Notes under the pieces: generated by a model
The model's input: only the letters and a program-made list of their open reading frames with translations
Databases searched by the model: none
Told to the model about the DNA's origin: nothing
Shown: positions 1 through 7,400 of the stretch, piece by piece
How positions within the stretch are numbered: the first letter of the stretch is position 1
Layout of the letters: every line of letters starts with the position of its first letter
Translations under genes and position numbers: made by a program
DNA from: Mesorhizobium loti
Lineage (GTDB): Bacteria; Pseudomonadota; Alphaproteobacteria; Rhizobiales; Rhizobiaceae
Length of the DNA: 64,000 bases
Reading direction: 5' to 3'
Assembly (NCBI RefSeq): GCF_003148495.1
Contig: NZ_QGGH01000003.1
Location: 637,240 to 701,239, forward strand

Positions 1-41
1 ATGATCGCCACGACGAGAAATACGAGCGCCCAGTAGAGCAT
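1..41 (-). CDS. DUF1328 family small membrane protein, N-terminal part
   Basis: Only the first 13 codons lie in the window, reading MLYWALVFLVVAI on the minus strand. This matches the start of the DUF1328 (YtjA-like) family, which are roughly 50-60 residue proteins with two membrane helices. An AGGAGA ribosome binding site lies just upstream of the ATG. A perfect EcfG-type promoter sits about 30 bp upstream (71-95), which suggests general-stress control. The function of the family is not established. The gene is cut by the window edge, so the C-terminal half cannot be checked. Confidence 0.72.
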   Translation of the reverse strand, partial: MLYWALVFLVVAI

Positions 42-70
42 GATCCATCTCCTTCGAATGGTGTAATGAA

Positions 71-95
71 AACGTGGGTAGATGCGGTTTGTTCC
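71..95 (-). promoter_or_regulatory. EcfG (general stress) promoter for the DUF1328 gene
   Basis: On the minus strand GGAAC (95-91) and CGTT (74-71) are separated by exactly 16 bases. This is the known -35/-10 pattern for alphaproteobacterial EcfG sigma factors. It would start transcription about 20 bp before the ATG at 41. Confidence 0.75.
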
Positions 96-180
96 ACCCT
101 TTGCCGAAAAAGGCGCTGCTTGCAAATCGTTCGGAGCAGGAGGCGTAGGAATTTCGCTGACGACGGTTCCGGCTTGTAAA

Positions 181-213
181 AAGGCCGCCCGATGCATCGC
201 ATCGAGCGGCCTT
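181..213 (-). terminator. Rho-independent terminator of phyR
   Basis: A GC-rich hairpin has outer arms AAGGCCGC and GCGGCCTT and a second inner stem (GATGC/GCATC). On the minus strand it is followed by a T run. It lies about 35 bp past the phyR stop codon. Confidence 0.75.
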
Positions 214-246
214 CAATGTCGTGCCGTGCTGTCAGGGGCTGCGAGC

Positions 247-1041
247 CTATGCGGCGGCTTTCGCCTGACGGTCGAAGAACAGCGCCTGGCTGATCAGCGC
301 CTTGACCATGTCGGGATTGAACGGCTTGGTGACCAGGAAGGCCGGCTCGGGGCGCTCGCCAGTCAACAGACGCTCGGGAAAGGCGGTGATGAAGATGACC
401 GGCACCGACGTCGACGACAGGATCTCGTTCACGGCCTCGATGCCCGAACTGCCGTCGGCAAGCTGGATGTCGGCCAGCACCATCTTCGGCCGTGTCCTGC
501 CGAACATCGTCACCGCCTCGGCATGGGTGCGAGCCGTTCCAACGACGCGGTGCCCGAGGCTCTCGACCATTTCTTCTATATCCATGGCGATCAGCGGTTC
601 ATCCTCGATGATCAGCACATCGGTTGCCACCTGACGGGATATCTCGTTGCTTGCCTGGGCAAGCAACTCTGAAAACTCCTGGTCGCCGACATCGAGGATC
701 TCGGCCGCCTCATCCTCGCTGAAGCCTTCGACGGCAACAAGCAGGAAGGCTTGGCGCGGGCGCGGCGCAATTGCATTCAGATTGGCGGCGGCGCGCTGTT
801 CCCATGCTGATTGCGCGTGTTCCTGTGGAACGCGGATGGCGACCGATGTGAACAGCTTGGCAAAAACCTTGTACAGAGCGATGCGGTCGCTCGATGCCTC
901 GGGAAAGATTTCAACATCGGCGATGATGGCTTCGAGCATCGCGGCGACCAGCGCATCGCCACTCTCCTGCGATCCGGAAACGGCTCGCGAGAAGCGGCGC
1001 AGGAATGGCAGGTTTGGCGCGATGGTGGCGGATAAGCTCAT
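247..1041 (-). CDS. phyR: PhyR-type general stress response regulator
   Basis: The 264-residue protein has the diagnostic PhyR layout: a sigma-factor-like N-terminal half (about residues 5-130) and a C-terminal receiver (about 140-258). The receiver has acidic residues E146/D147, phosphoacceptor D191, T219 and K239. In this family, phosphorylated PhyR sequesters the anti-sigma factor NepR through its sigma-like domain and so frees EcfG. The gene is divergent from nepR-ecfG, the classical arrangement. It has its own EcfG-type promoter at 1114-1138, giving positive feedback. The HWE kinase at 4295-5827 is a plausible cognate kinase (inference). Confidence 0.95.
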   Translation of the reverse strand: MSLSATIAPNLPFLRRFSRAVSGSQESGDALVAAMLEAIIADVEIFPEASSDRIALYKVFAKLFTSVAIRVPQEHAQSAWEQRAAANLNAIAPRPRQAFLLVAVEGFSEDEAAEILDVGDQEFSELLAQASNEISRQVATDVLIIEDEPLIAMDIEEMVESLGHRVVGTARTHAEAVTMFGRTRPKMVLADIQLADGSSGIEAVNEILSSTSVPVIFITAFPERLLTGERPEPAFLVTKPFNPDMVKALISQALFFDRQAKAAA

Positions 1042-1113
1042 GGTAAGACGTCTCCCTCAGAATGACGTGATTGCATAGATTGCAGGTCAAGCTGATTGCA
1101 AGCCCGGTCAAAC

Positions 1114-1138
1114 AACGCCGATCTTGAGAAAAAGTTCC
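1114..1138 (-). promoter_or_regulatory. EcfG promoter for phyR
   Basis: On the minus strand GGAAC (1138-1134) and CGTT (1117-1114) are 16 bp apart. The element is about 70 bp upstream of the phyR ATG. It lies back to back with the nepR promoter, with only 9 bp between the two -35 elements. Confidence 0.85.
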
Positions 1139-1147
1139 GGCCTTGAT

Positions 1148-1173
1148 GGAACTAATGCGTCGGGACGGCGTTT
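1148..1173 (+). promoter_or_regulatory. EcfG promoter for nepR-ecfG (autoregulation)
   Basis: GGAAC (1148-1152) is followed after 16 bases by CGTTT (1169-1173). It implies a transcript starting near 1180 and reading into nepR. Confidence 0.85.
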
Positions 1174-1264
1174 GAGGTCGGGATGGGCAACCAGACGAGG
1201 GTGTCGCTTGCGTTGTGTTGAGTAATATTATGAGCGGCTTGGGCGCTGGGAATACAAGGGCAAA

Positions 1265-1468
1265 ATGAAGGATATGACGAAAGATATTCTGGCTGGCGCC
1301 GAAAGCAGGCGCCGGAACGGTTCCGGTGACGCTCTTGGGCCGAATTCCGAAATCGGACGCAAACTCAAACAATATTACGACGAGCTGGTCTCCGACGATG
1401 TGCCGGATCGCTTTTCCCAGTTGCTTAGCCAGCTGGAACAGGCCGAACCCGCACAGAAAAAGGACTGA
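1265..1468 (+). CDS. nepR: Anti-sigma factor NepR
   Basis: This small 67-residue protein has the NepR core EIGRKLKQYYDELVSDDVP followed by an amphipathic helix. The family binds and inhibits EcfG and is titrated by phosphorylated PhyR. Position agrees: it is immediately upstream of ecfG with 3 bp between stop and start, so the two are co-transcribed. The start could be this ATG (preceded by AAGGG) or an ATG four codons later. The core motif is unaffected by that choice. Confidence 0.93.
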   Translation: MKDMTKDILAGAESRRRNGSGDALGPNSEIGRKLKQYYDELVSDDVPDRFSQLLSQLEQAEPAQKKD

Positions 1469-1471
1469 GGC

Positions 1472-1972
1472 ATGGCTGCGGTCTCCCAAGGCTTCAAGAC
1501 AGATCTGCTTGGGGCAATCCCAAGCCTGCGTGCCTTTGCGGTGTCGCTGACGCAAAACGCCGACAAGGCCGACGACCTCGTCCAGGAAACGCTGGTCAAG
1601 GCGTGGGACAAGCACGAAAGCTTCCAACCCGGCACCAATCTCAAGGCGTGGCTTTTCACCATCCTGCGCAATGAATTCTATTCGCAGATGCGCAAGCGTG
1701 GACGTGAAGTGCAAGATAGCGACGGCATCATGACGGCCAGGCTTGCTGTTCATCCCGCTCAGCATGGCCAGCTCGACCTGAAGGATTTTCGCGGGGCGCT
1801 GGAGCAATTGCCGGAGGACCAGCGCGAAGCCATCATCCTCATCGGCGCGTCGGGTTTCTCCTACGAGGAGGCCGCCGAGATTTGCGGTTGCGCGGTCGGG
1901 ACGATCAAGAGCCGCGTCAGCCGAGCCCGCACGCGCTTGCAGGAGATCCTGAAAATATCAGGCGAAGACGAG
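1472..1972 (+). other. Sigma region 2 and region 4 segment of ecfG
   Basis: This marks the span of ecfG that codes for the two DNA/core-binding sigma domains. Region 2 covers about residues 15-80. Region 4 covers about 105-160 and has the helix-turn-helix stretch SYEEAAEICGCAVGTIKSRV. Confidence 0.8.
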
Positions 1973-2023
1973 TATGGCCCGGATGCGATTTCGACCCAGG
2001 TAACGGGCTCGCCGGCCAGCTGA
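1472..2023 (+). CDS. ecfG: ECF sigma factor of the general stress response (EcfG/RpoE2 type)
   Basis: This 183-residue ECF sigma factor has region 2 (DDLVQETLVKAW, LKAWLFTILRNEFYS) and region 4 near the C-terminus. Linkage to nepR and divergent phyR identifies it as the EcfG group. It directs RNA polymerase to GGAAC-N16/17-CGTT promoters; eight such sites lie in the first 7.3 kb, including one for its own operon. The start overlaps a good AGGACTGAGG ribosome binding site that spans the nepR stop. The C-terminal 20 residues are low-complexity and unlikely to matter for DNA binding. Confidence 0.95.
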   Translation: MAAVSQGFKTDLLGAIPSLRAFAVSLTQNADKADDLVQETLVKAWDKHESFQPGTNLKAWLFTILRNEFYSQMRKRGREVQDSDGIMTARLAVHPAQHGQLDLKDFRGALEQLPEDQREAIILIGASGFSYEEAAEICGCAVGTIKSRVSRARTRLQEILKISGEDEYGPDAISTQVTGSPAS

Positions 2024-2056
2024 CCTGCGATCGCCAGGCGGGTAGGGGGGCGCGTC

Positions 2057-2506
2057 TCAACCTAGAGAGGCGCGTCCGCAGGCTGCCGCCACCGCTTGCA
2101 CGAGGTCTTCACCCGAATAGGGTTTGCCGACCAGCCTGACGCCTGGAAAGGATGCCTTGATTTCATCGGCATCCGAATAGCCCGACGCAAACACGAAAGG
2201 TACGCCTGCCGCGCGCAGCCCCGAGGCGAAATCGAGTGTCGAGGCGCCACCCAGCATGAGGTCGACAATGGCCGCGTCGAATTGCGTGGCGACCTCCTGG
2301 CCATCGACCTCTGTCAGATCGCGGGCGATGACCACATCACCGGCGCCATGGTCACGGCAAAGCTGCTCGACATCCATGGCGATGAGAAATTCGTCCTCCA
2401 GGACGAGAATCCGCAATCCGTCAAGCAATGTGGGCACAGGCAACGACTCCTTGAAACGCATGGAGTCATGATCGCTAATTGGCCTGCTGTCATTTAAAAA
2501 AGACAT
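2057..2506 (-). CDS. Single-domain response regulator (receiver only)
   Basis: The protein is one receiver domain (about residues 31-145) with acidic residues E37/D38, phosphoacceptor D82 and K128, and no output domain. Such receivers often act as phosphate sinks or relay proteins beside PhyR and HWE kinases in alphaproteobacteria; a role here is inferred from position. The start is uncertain: the first ATG is at 2506, but an internal ATG at 2461 would leave a shorter leader. No EcfG-type site was seen on its strand. It is divergent from the Crp-type gene. Confidence 0.85.
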   Translation of the reverse strand: MSFLNDSRPISDHDSMRFKESLPVPTLLDGLRILVLEDEFLIAMDVEQLCRDHGAGDVVIARDLTEVDGQEVATQFDAAIVDLMLGGASTLDFASGLRAAGVPFVFASGYSDADEIKASFPGVRLVGKPYSGEDLVQAVAAACGRASLG

Positions 2507-2518
2507 GTGGCCGGCGGC

Positions 2519-2544
2519 GGAACCTCAATCCTTGCAACGCGTTG
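2519..2544 (+). promoter_or_regulatory. EcfG promoter for the Crp/Fnr gene
   Basis: GGAAC (2519-2523), a 16-bp spacer and CGTTG (2540-2544) lie 45 bp before the chosen ATG at 2589. An initiation point near 2550 would exclude the upstream ATGs at 2505 and 2547 as starts. Confidence 0.78.
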
Positions 2545-2588
2545 AAATGCAGCTCTTCCAAAGAGCGGGCTTTCGAAGAGGGGTCGAA

Positions 2589-3350
2589 ATGTCAGCCCAG
2601 AACAATCGCGCCTTTTCCAACCTCCAGTACCCTTGCGAGAACTGCCCGTTGCGGCCGTTGCCGATTTTTCGCGACTTCGAAAAACAGGAGCTGGCCTTCA
2701 TCAGTACATTTAAGAAGGGCGAACTCGCCGTCGACAAGGCGGCTACCGTGTTGGTCGAGGGTAGCCACAGCGCCCATCTCTACACCGTGCTCTCCGGGTG
2801 GGCGTTCCGCTACAAGCTGTTGCGAGACGGCCGCCGCCAGATCCTCAACTATCTCATGCCCGGCGATCTGATCGGCCTGCAGGGCAGTGTAATGGGCGAG
2901 ATGCAGCATTCCGTCGAGGCCCTGTCGCCGATGCTGCTGTGTGTTTTCGAACGCGAGTATCTGCACGAGCTCTACCGCAATCATCCAGGGCTCGCCTACG
3001 ACATCACCTGGATCGCATCGCGCGAAGAGCGCATGCTGGATGAAAATCTGCTCAGCCTCGGGCGTCGCAGCGCGATCGAGCGCGCTGCCTATCTTATCGC
3101 CTTCATCGCCAGCCGGGCCAAGGTCGTCGGGCTGAACGGCAAGCAGTCCATCCAGATACCGATCACGCAACAACACATCGCCGACACGCTCGGCCTGTCG
3201 CTGGTTCATACAAACAAGACGATCCGCAAGCTGATGGATCGCAAGCTGATCGTCTGGCGCGACGGCGGTTGCGAGGTCACAGACATTGAAGGGCTCAAGC
3301 GGCTCGCTGGCTGGGAAGGGCTGGGCGAGGCGCGCCGGCCGCTGATCTGA
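2589..3350 (+). CDS. Crp/Fnr family transcriptional regulator
   Basis: The 253-residue protein has an N-terminal CENCPLR cysteine pair, a cyclic-nucleotide-binding-type beta barrel (about 30-150) and a C-terminal Crp helix-turn-helix (about 180-235; QQHIADTLGLSLVHTNKTI). Only two N-terminal cysteines are visible, so an Fnr-type 4Fe-4S cluster is not supported. The start at 2589 is preferred because an EcfG promoter would start transcription after the longer candidate starts. It probably forms a second regulatory tier under EcfG; its target genes are unknown. Confidence 0.88.
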   Translation: MSAQNNRAFSNLQYPCENCPLRPLPIFRDFEKQELAFISTFKKGELAVDKAATVLVEGSHSAHLYTVLSGWAFRYKLLRDGRRQILNYLMPGDLIGLQGSVMGEMQHSVEALSPMLLCVFEREYLHELYRNHPGLAYDITWIASREERMLDENLLSLGRRSAIERAAYLIAFIASRAKVVGLNGKQSIQIPITQQHIADTLGLSLVHTNKTIRKLMDRKLIVWRDGGCEVTDIEGLKRLAGWEGLGEARRPLI

Positions 3351-3423
3351 CTAAGGCCTTTTTGCCAGAGCCGGCGGATCGGGTGCGCGCGGACGCGTTT
3401 TCGGCTACTTTGTCCCCAGTGCC

Positions 3424-3449
3424 GGAACCTTGAGGCGCGCGGCGCGTTT
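3424..3449 (+). promoter_or_regulatory. EcfG promoter for the DUF883 gene
   Basis: GGAAC (3424-3428), a 16-bp spacer and CGTTT (3445-3449) lie 30 bp upstream of the ATG at 3479. Confidence 0.8.
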
Positions 3450-3478
3450 GAAATCGAGCAATCACAAGGAGTTAAGCC

Positions 3479-3805
3479 ATGGCAACTGCCGCAGGAAAGA
3501 CCGCAAACGACTCCCGTGCAAATGCGGACCTGGAAGCCGACATCAGGCAATTGAAGGCCGACATCGACAAGCTCACAAAGCAATTGGCCAAGACCGGCGA
3601 GCATGGCTATGGCACTGCCCGTCGCGCGGCCACGGAAGGTGTCGAGCAACTGCGCGCGCAGGGCGAAGCAGCCTTTGACAGTCTGCGCAGCAACGCCAAG
3701 GACATCGAAGCGCAGATGATGGCGAGCGTGCGTGAAAAGCCGGTGACGTCACTGGCGATCGCTGCCGGCGTTGGCTTCCTCTTCGCGCTCATTGCGCGTC
3801 GCTAG
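3479..3805 (+). CDS. DUF883/ElaB-YqjD-like membrane-anchored helical protein
   Basis: This 108-residue protein has a long charged helical region (residues 17-80) and then a C-terminal glycine-rich membrane segment (SLAIAAGVGFLFALIARR). That layout is typical of DUF883 proteins, some of which tether ribosomes to the membrane in enterobacteria under stationary phase. Whether that holds here is unknown. AAGGAG precedes the ATG. An EcfG promoter lies directly upstream, and the holin-like gene follows after about 11 bp, so the two are probably one stress operon. Confidence 0.85.
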   Translation: MATAAGKTANDSRANADLEADIRQLKADIDKLTKQLAKTGEHGYGTARRAATEGVEQLRAQGEAAFDSLRSNAKDIEAQMMASVREKPVTSLAIAAGVGFLFALIARR

Positions 3806-3816
3806 TCGCATTGCAG

Positions 3817-4281
3817 ATGGGAATGCTGGCATCCCTGATTTCGGGTCTCGCCTCGGGCGAAACCGTTGCCGCCATGCGCCGGGCGCGCACGGCGGCAATC
3901 GTTTATGGGCTCGCCCTATCGGCAGCGCTCTGTGGTCTCGGCTTTCTGGTCGGCGCAGCCTATATCTGGTCGGCGATGCGCTACGGGTCGCTTGCCGCCG
4001 CACTGGGCTTTGGCGTCGGTTTTCTGGTGCTTGCCGGGCTGATCCTGTTGATTTACCAGATATCCGCAGGCTCGCGCGCCCGGCGCCGGGCGCAACGCCG
4101 CAATGCCGACATGAAGGCGATCGGCATCACCGCCGCACTCGCCGTGCTGCCGACACTGCTCAAGGGAAAAGGTGGTCTCGGCGTCATTCTGGGTCCAGCC
4201 GTAGCGCTCGCGGCTTACGCGATCTACCGCGAGAACGTGAAGCCGGGCGCAGACGATGGGGATGAAAGCGGGCGTAACTAA
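3817..4281 (+). CDS. Phage-holin-superfamily-like integral membrane protein
   Basis: This protein of about 154 residues has two long hydrophobic segments near residues 25-50 and 55-80 and a third near 105-130. The layout resembles the putative holin-superfamily proteins that follow DUF883 genes in rhizobia; true holin activity is not implied. The start is uncertain (ATG 3817, ATG 3823 or TTG 3811) because no clear ribosome binding site is visible. It is co-oriented with the DUF883 gene and convergent with the kinase gene. Confidence 0.75.
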   Translation: MGMLASLISGLASGETVAAMRRARTAAIVYGLALSAALCGLGFLVGAAYIWSAMRYGSLAAALGFGVGFLVLAGLILLIYQISAGSRARRRAQRRNADMKAIGITAALAVLPTLLKGKGGLGVILGPAVALAAYAIYRENVKPGADDGDESGRN

Positions 4282-4294
4282 AGGCGCTGGGAGG

Positions 4295-5827
4295 TCACTT
4301 CGACAGGTCTTCCAGCGGCATCGATATTTCAGCAAACACCCCTTCCGGCCGGAACTCATGGGTCACTTCGCTTGAAATGACCTTGGCAAGGCTGCGGCGG
4401 ATGAGGATCGAGCCGAAGCCGTGCCGTTCCGGCGGGGCGACTTGCGGGCCGCCGCTTTCGCGCCAGGTCAGCACAAGGCGGCGGGCACCCTTCCTGCCTT
4501 GCGTCTTCCACCCGAGATCAACCTTGCCTGATACCACCGACAGCGATCCATATTGCAGTGCATTGCTGCCCAGTTCATGCAGGATCAGGCCAAGCCCGAC
4601 GGCCTGGTCGGGCGACAGCAGCAAGTCGTCGCCGGAGATCGTCATGCGCGGCTGCTCGGCCGTTTCGAATGGCCTGACCTCGATCTGGACGAGTTCACGG
4701 ATGCCGATGCCGCGCCACTCGCGGTCCGACAACAGATTGTGGGCGATGCCCAGGGCCTGAAGCCGGGCGCCGAAGGCCTCGAGGAACTGGCTCGGCTGGC
4801 GGGCATGGCGCACGGTCTGTGTCGCCAGCGCCTGGACGGTCGCTAGCGTATTCTTGACGCGATGGTTGAGCTCACGCAGCAGCAGCCGTTGCCGCTCGTC
4901 GCCAAGCTTGCGCTCCGAGATGTCGTAGTTGACGCCGAAGATCAGCGTCGGCTTGCCGTCACCGTCACGCTCGATGACACGGCCGCGCGTGGCGAGCCAG
5001 CGCGGCGGATGAAAGCCCTTCACCCGGTATTCGCCGAAATAGTCGTCGCTGCCGGTCAAGGCGTCGCGAAAGCGGGTTTCGGTCTGGTAGACGTCGCGCG
5101 GATCGATGGCGGTGAGGATGTCGCGTGCCCGCAGCCGGTTCGAGCGCGGCAGGTTGAACAGCTCCGACAGCAAGGTGTCGCATTCGATGATGTCGGTGCG
5201 GATGTCCCACGCCCAGCTGGCGAGCGACGCCGCATCGAGCGCGATGGCGCGTCGTTTTTCCTCACGCACCAGTGCGGCCTCGGCGATGGCGCCGCTGCGG
5301 GTCGCGTCCTTCAAGGTGAACAGGCTGGCGGCGAGGCCGGCGAGCGCCTTCAACTGGTCGAGCTCGGCGCGGGATGGAAAGGCATGCCGCTTGCGGTCGA
5401 GAACGCAGAGCGTGCCGATGCGGGCACCTGCCACGACCATCGGCGCGCCGGCATAGAAGCGGACATGATGCTTGCCGGTGACCAGCGGGTTGGCGTTGAA
5501 ACGTGGGTCCGTCGTTGCATCCGCCACCACCATCGGCTCTTCGCCGGCGGCAATCGCATGAGCGCAAAAGGAGATGTCGGTCGCGGTTTCGGTCTGGTCC
5601 AGGCCGAAGCAGGATTTGAACCACTGCCGCTCGTGGTCGACGAGCGTGACCAAGGCTATCGGCGCCTGCATTACCGCCGCGGCAAGGCTGCTGATGCGGT
5701 CGAAATCCGGGTCGGCCGCCGTATCCAGCATCTCCAGCCCGTGCAGCACGGCCAGCCGGTCTTCGGCACTGACCGCCAGCGCAACGTCAGCCGGCAGATC
5801 CGGCACTTTTTCCGCCTTGTTATTCAC
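4295..5827 (-). CDS. HWE-family sensor histidine kinase with GAF and PAS domains
   Basis: The 510-residue protein has an N-terminal GAF domain (about 25-175), a PAS domain (about 195-305, ending in the PAC-like IFGVNYDISERK) and an HWE-type dimerisation/ATPase module (about 310-505). The module has the histidine box ELNHRVKNTLATVQALA and an ATP-binding region with LGLILHELGSNALQYG. There is no membrane segment, so it is a cytosolic sensor. HWE kinases commonly phosphorylate PhyR or single-domain receivers in alphaproteobacteria, and both occur within 5 kb. No EcfG-type site was seen upstream, so it may be made constitutively. Confidence 0.9.
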   Translation of the reverse strand: MNNKAEKVPDLPADVALAVSAEDRLAVLHGLEMLDTAADPDFDRISSLAAAVMQAPIALVTLVDHERQWFKSCFGLDQTETATDISFCAHAIAAGEEPMVVADATTDPRFNANPLVTGKHHVRFYAGAPMVVAGARIGTLCVLDRKRHAFPSRAELDQLKALAGLAASLFTLKDATRSGAIAEAALVREEKRRAIALDAASLASWAWDIRTDIIECDTLLSELFNLPRSNRLRARDILTAIDPRDVYQTETRFRDALTGSDDYFGEYRVKGFHPPRWLATRGRVIERDGDGKPTLIFGVNYDISERKLGDERQRLLLRELNHRVKNTLATVQALATQTVRHARQPSQFLEAFGARLQALGIAHNLLSDREWRGIGIRELVQIEVRPFETAEQPRMTISGDDLLLSPDQAVGLGLILHELGSNALQYGSLSVVSGKVDLGWKTQGRKGARRLVLTWRESGGPQVAPPERHGFGSILIRRSLAKVISSEVTHEFRPEGVFAEISMPLEDLSK

Positions 5828-5902
5828 CCAGGTCCCCGTTGCCCTGTTTTGGTCTTCGTCGTCGCTTCGCCGGTCTGTCGATCCAGAACCAGCCGGCCGG
5901 CC

Positions 5903-5928
5903 GGAACCATCCTAGCGAGGAACCGTTA
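5903..5928 (+). promoter_or_regulatory. EcfG promoter for the 57-residue membrane protein
   Basis: GGAAC (5903-5907), a 16-bp spacer and CGTTA (5924-5928) lie 60 bp upstream of the small ORF at 5988. Confidence 0.78.
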
Positions 5929-5987
5929 CCCGACCATGTTGTTTTGCCGGACGCGCCAATTGGCGCAAACCGATCCGAGGGCCGACC

Positions 5988-6161
5988 ATGATCAAGATCA
6001 TTCCTGAGGACAAAGCCCGTCAGGGGCGCTGGGGCCGGCATGGCCTGCGCATTCTGATCGCTGCGTTGCTGCTGGCCTTTGTTGCTTGGGGGGCCGCCGA
6101 GATTTATGGCGAATTGATCAAGAAGGACACGACCCAACAGGGCAGTGCTCCCAGCGGCTAG
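5988..6161 (+). CDS. Small single-pass membrane protein, 57 aa, unknown function
   Basis: The reading frame starts MIKIIPEDKARQG, has a basic stretch (RWGRHGLR) and then one hydrophobic helix (ILIAALLLAFVAWGAAEIYG), and ends in a polar tail. The basic-then-hydrophobic order suggests the N-terminus stays in the cytoplasm. Its main support is a perfect EcfG promoter 60 bp upstream. A weak GAGGG lies 6 bp before the ATG. I do not recognise the family. It is convergent with the diacylglycerol-kinase-like gene. Confidence 0.7.
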   Translation: MIKIIPEDKARQGRWGRHGLRILIAALLLAFVAWGAAEIYGELIKKDTTQQGSAPSG

Positions 6162-6190
6162 CTTGTCGGCGGCAATGGGTATGAATCGCA

Positions 6191-7111
6191 TCAGGCGGCC
6201 TTTGCCTCGGCGACGCTGGCCGGCACCAGGACATTGAGCGCGCCGGGCTGGATTTCGATCGTCGTTTCACGCTCAAGCCTGATCAGTTCTCCGTCCATCA
6301 CGGCACGAAACTTCCGGCTCCCCGAGTGGATTTTCAGGACCGTCCTACCCGCCTGATGGATTTCGACATGTTCGTTGTCGCGCCATTTGCCGCGCGCCAT
6401 GTTGAAGAAGAACTTGACCAGTTCGGCGCGCTGCTGCGCCACCGTGACATAGACGCCAAGCACGCCGCCCGCCGGGTTGTCGGCGTAAGGCAAGTGGCCT
6501 TCGCCGAACAAATTGTTGGTGATGCCGATGCCGGTAATGCGGGCCGCCATCTCGGCTTCGCCGATGCTGAGCGTCACGTTCATCGCCGGTGGATTGTTGA
6601 TCGTCGCCCAAGCCGCCTTGGCCGAGGCACGGATCTTTCCCAGGCGAGAACCGAACTCCATTTTCTGGCGCAGTTGCACCATCTTCGCATGCATGCCGAT
6701 CGAGAACTGGTGAACGAACGGCCGGCCGTTGGCGGTCGCTATGTCAACCGCGATGATTTCGCCGTCCGTGAAGGATTTGAGCGCGGCATCCAGGGACTGC
6801 GGAATGCCCAGCCCGCGCGCGAACAGGTTCATGGTGCCGGCCGGCAATATGGCAAGCGCCTTCTTCGTCCCCATCAACCGGGCGGCTGCGGCAGAAATGG
6901 TCCCGTCGCCGCCACCGGCCAGCACGACATCGACAGAGCGGCGTGAGGCCGCGCTGTCGAGCGTTTCCACCACATCCTTGCCGTCGACAATCTCGATGCT
7001 GAGAGAGTGGCCTGCCGTCTCCAGCGCCTGGCGCATCCTGTCGGAGAAAGCGGCAAGGTCAATGGTCCGCAAGGTGCCGCCGTCCCGGTTCAGCACCGCT
7101 GCGAATTTCAT
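6191..7111 (-). CDS. Diacylglycerol kinase-like lipid/sphingosine kinase family protein
   Basis: This 306-residue protein has the DAGK catalytic motif (VVLAGGGDGTISAAAARL, about residues 75-92) and GTMNLFARGLG. A C-terminal beta domain covers about residues 140-295. The family phosphorylates diacylglycerol or related lipids with ATP. The ATG at 7111 is chosen over a longer frame to 7357 because GGAGTGG precedes it and an EcfG promoter (7174-7198) lies inside the longer frame. It is divergent from the PRC-barrel gene, which also has an EcfG promoter. A role in membrane remodelling under stress is inferred. Confidence 0.88.
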   Translation of the reverse strand: MKFAAVLNRDGGTLRTIDLAAFSDRMRQALETAGHSLSIEIVDGKDVVETLDSAASRRSVDVVLAGGGDGTISAAAARLMGTKKALAILPAGTMNLFARGLGIPQSLDAALKSFTDGEIIAVDIATANGRPFVHQFSIGMHAKMVQLRQKMEFGSRLGKIRASAKAAWATINNPPAMNVTLSIGEAEMAARITGIGITNNLFGEGHLPYADNPAGGVLGVYVTVAQQRAELVKFFFNMARGKWRDNEHVEIHQAGRTVLKIHSGSRKFRAVMDGELIRLERETTIEIQPGALNVLVPASVAEAKAA

Positions 7112-7173
7112 GCCCCACTCCGTTATTCGACCATGGTCGGACCGGGACAAAGACAAACCCAGCCATAGGCTGC

Positions 7174-7198
7174 AACGCGGCGAGGTGGGAAAGGTTCC
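7174..7198 (-). promoter_or_regulatory. EcfG promoter for the diacylglycerol kinase-like gene
   Basis: On the minus strand GGAAC (7198-7194) and CGTT (7177-7174) are 16 bp apart, about 63 bp upstream of the ATG at 7111. Confidence 0.78.
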
Positions 7199-7284
7199 GT
7201 GTGTGGCGAAATCCGCGATCGGGCTTAAGGCTGTGACGGAGACGCTTGTCGATTTCTTGCCACGGACTCCGCGCGCTTTTTGTC

Positions 7285-7310
7285 GGAACAACAGCATGCT
7301 CACGACGTTG
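7285..7310 (+). promoter_or_regulatory. EcfG promoter for the PRC-barrel gene
   Basis: GGAAC (7285-7289), a 16-bp spacer and CGTTG (7306-7310) lie about 90 bp upstream of the ATG at 7401. Confidence 0.78.
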
Positions 7311-7400
7311 TGAACTGTAGAAGTTGCCGCGTCAGATCTCCCCAGCGACGGGTTCAACCGGGCGCGGCGTGCACGAAATCACGCACCAGGAGAGACGATC

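Noticed and set aside
3817..4281. Prophage remnant suggested by the holin-like protein
   Set aside because: No other phage gene, integrase or attachment site is near. Holin-superfamily membrane proteins of this type are ordinary chromosomal genes in rhizobia.
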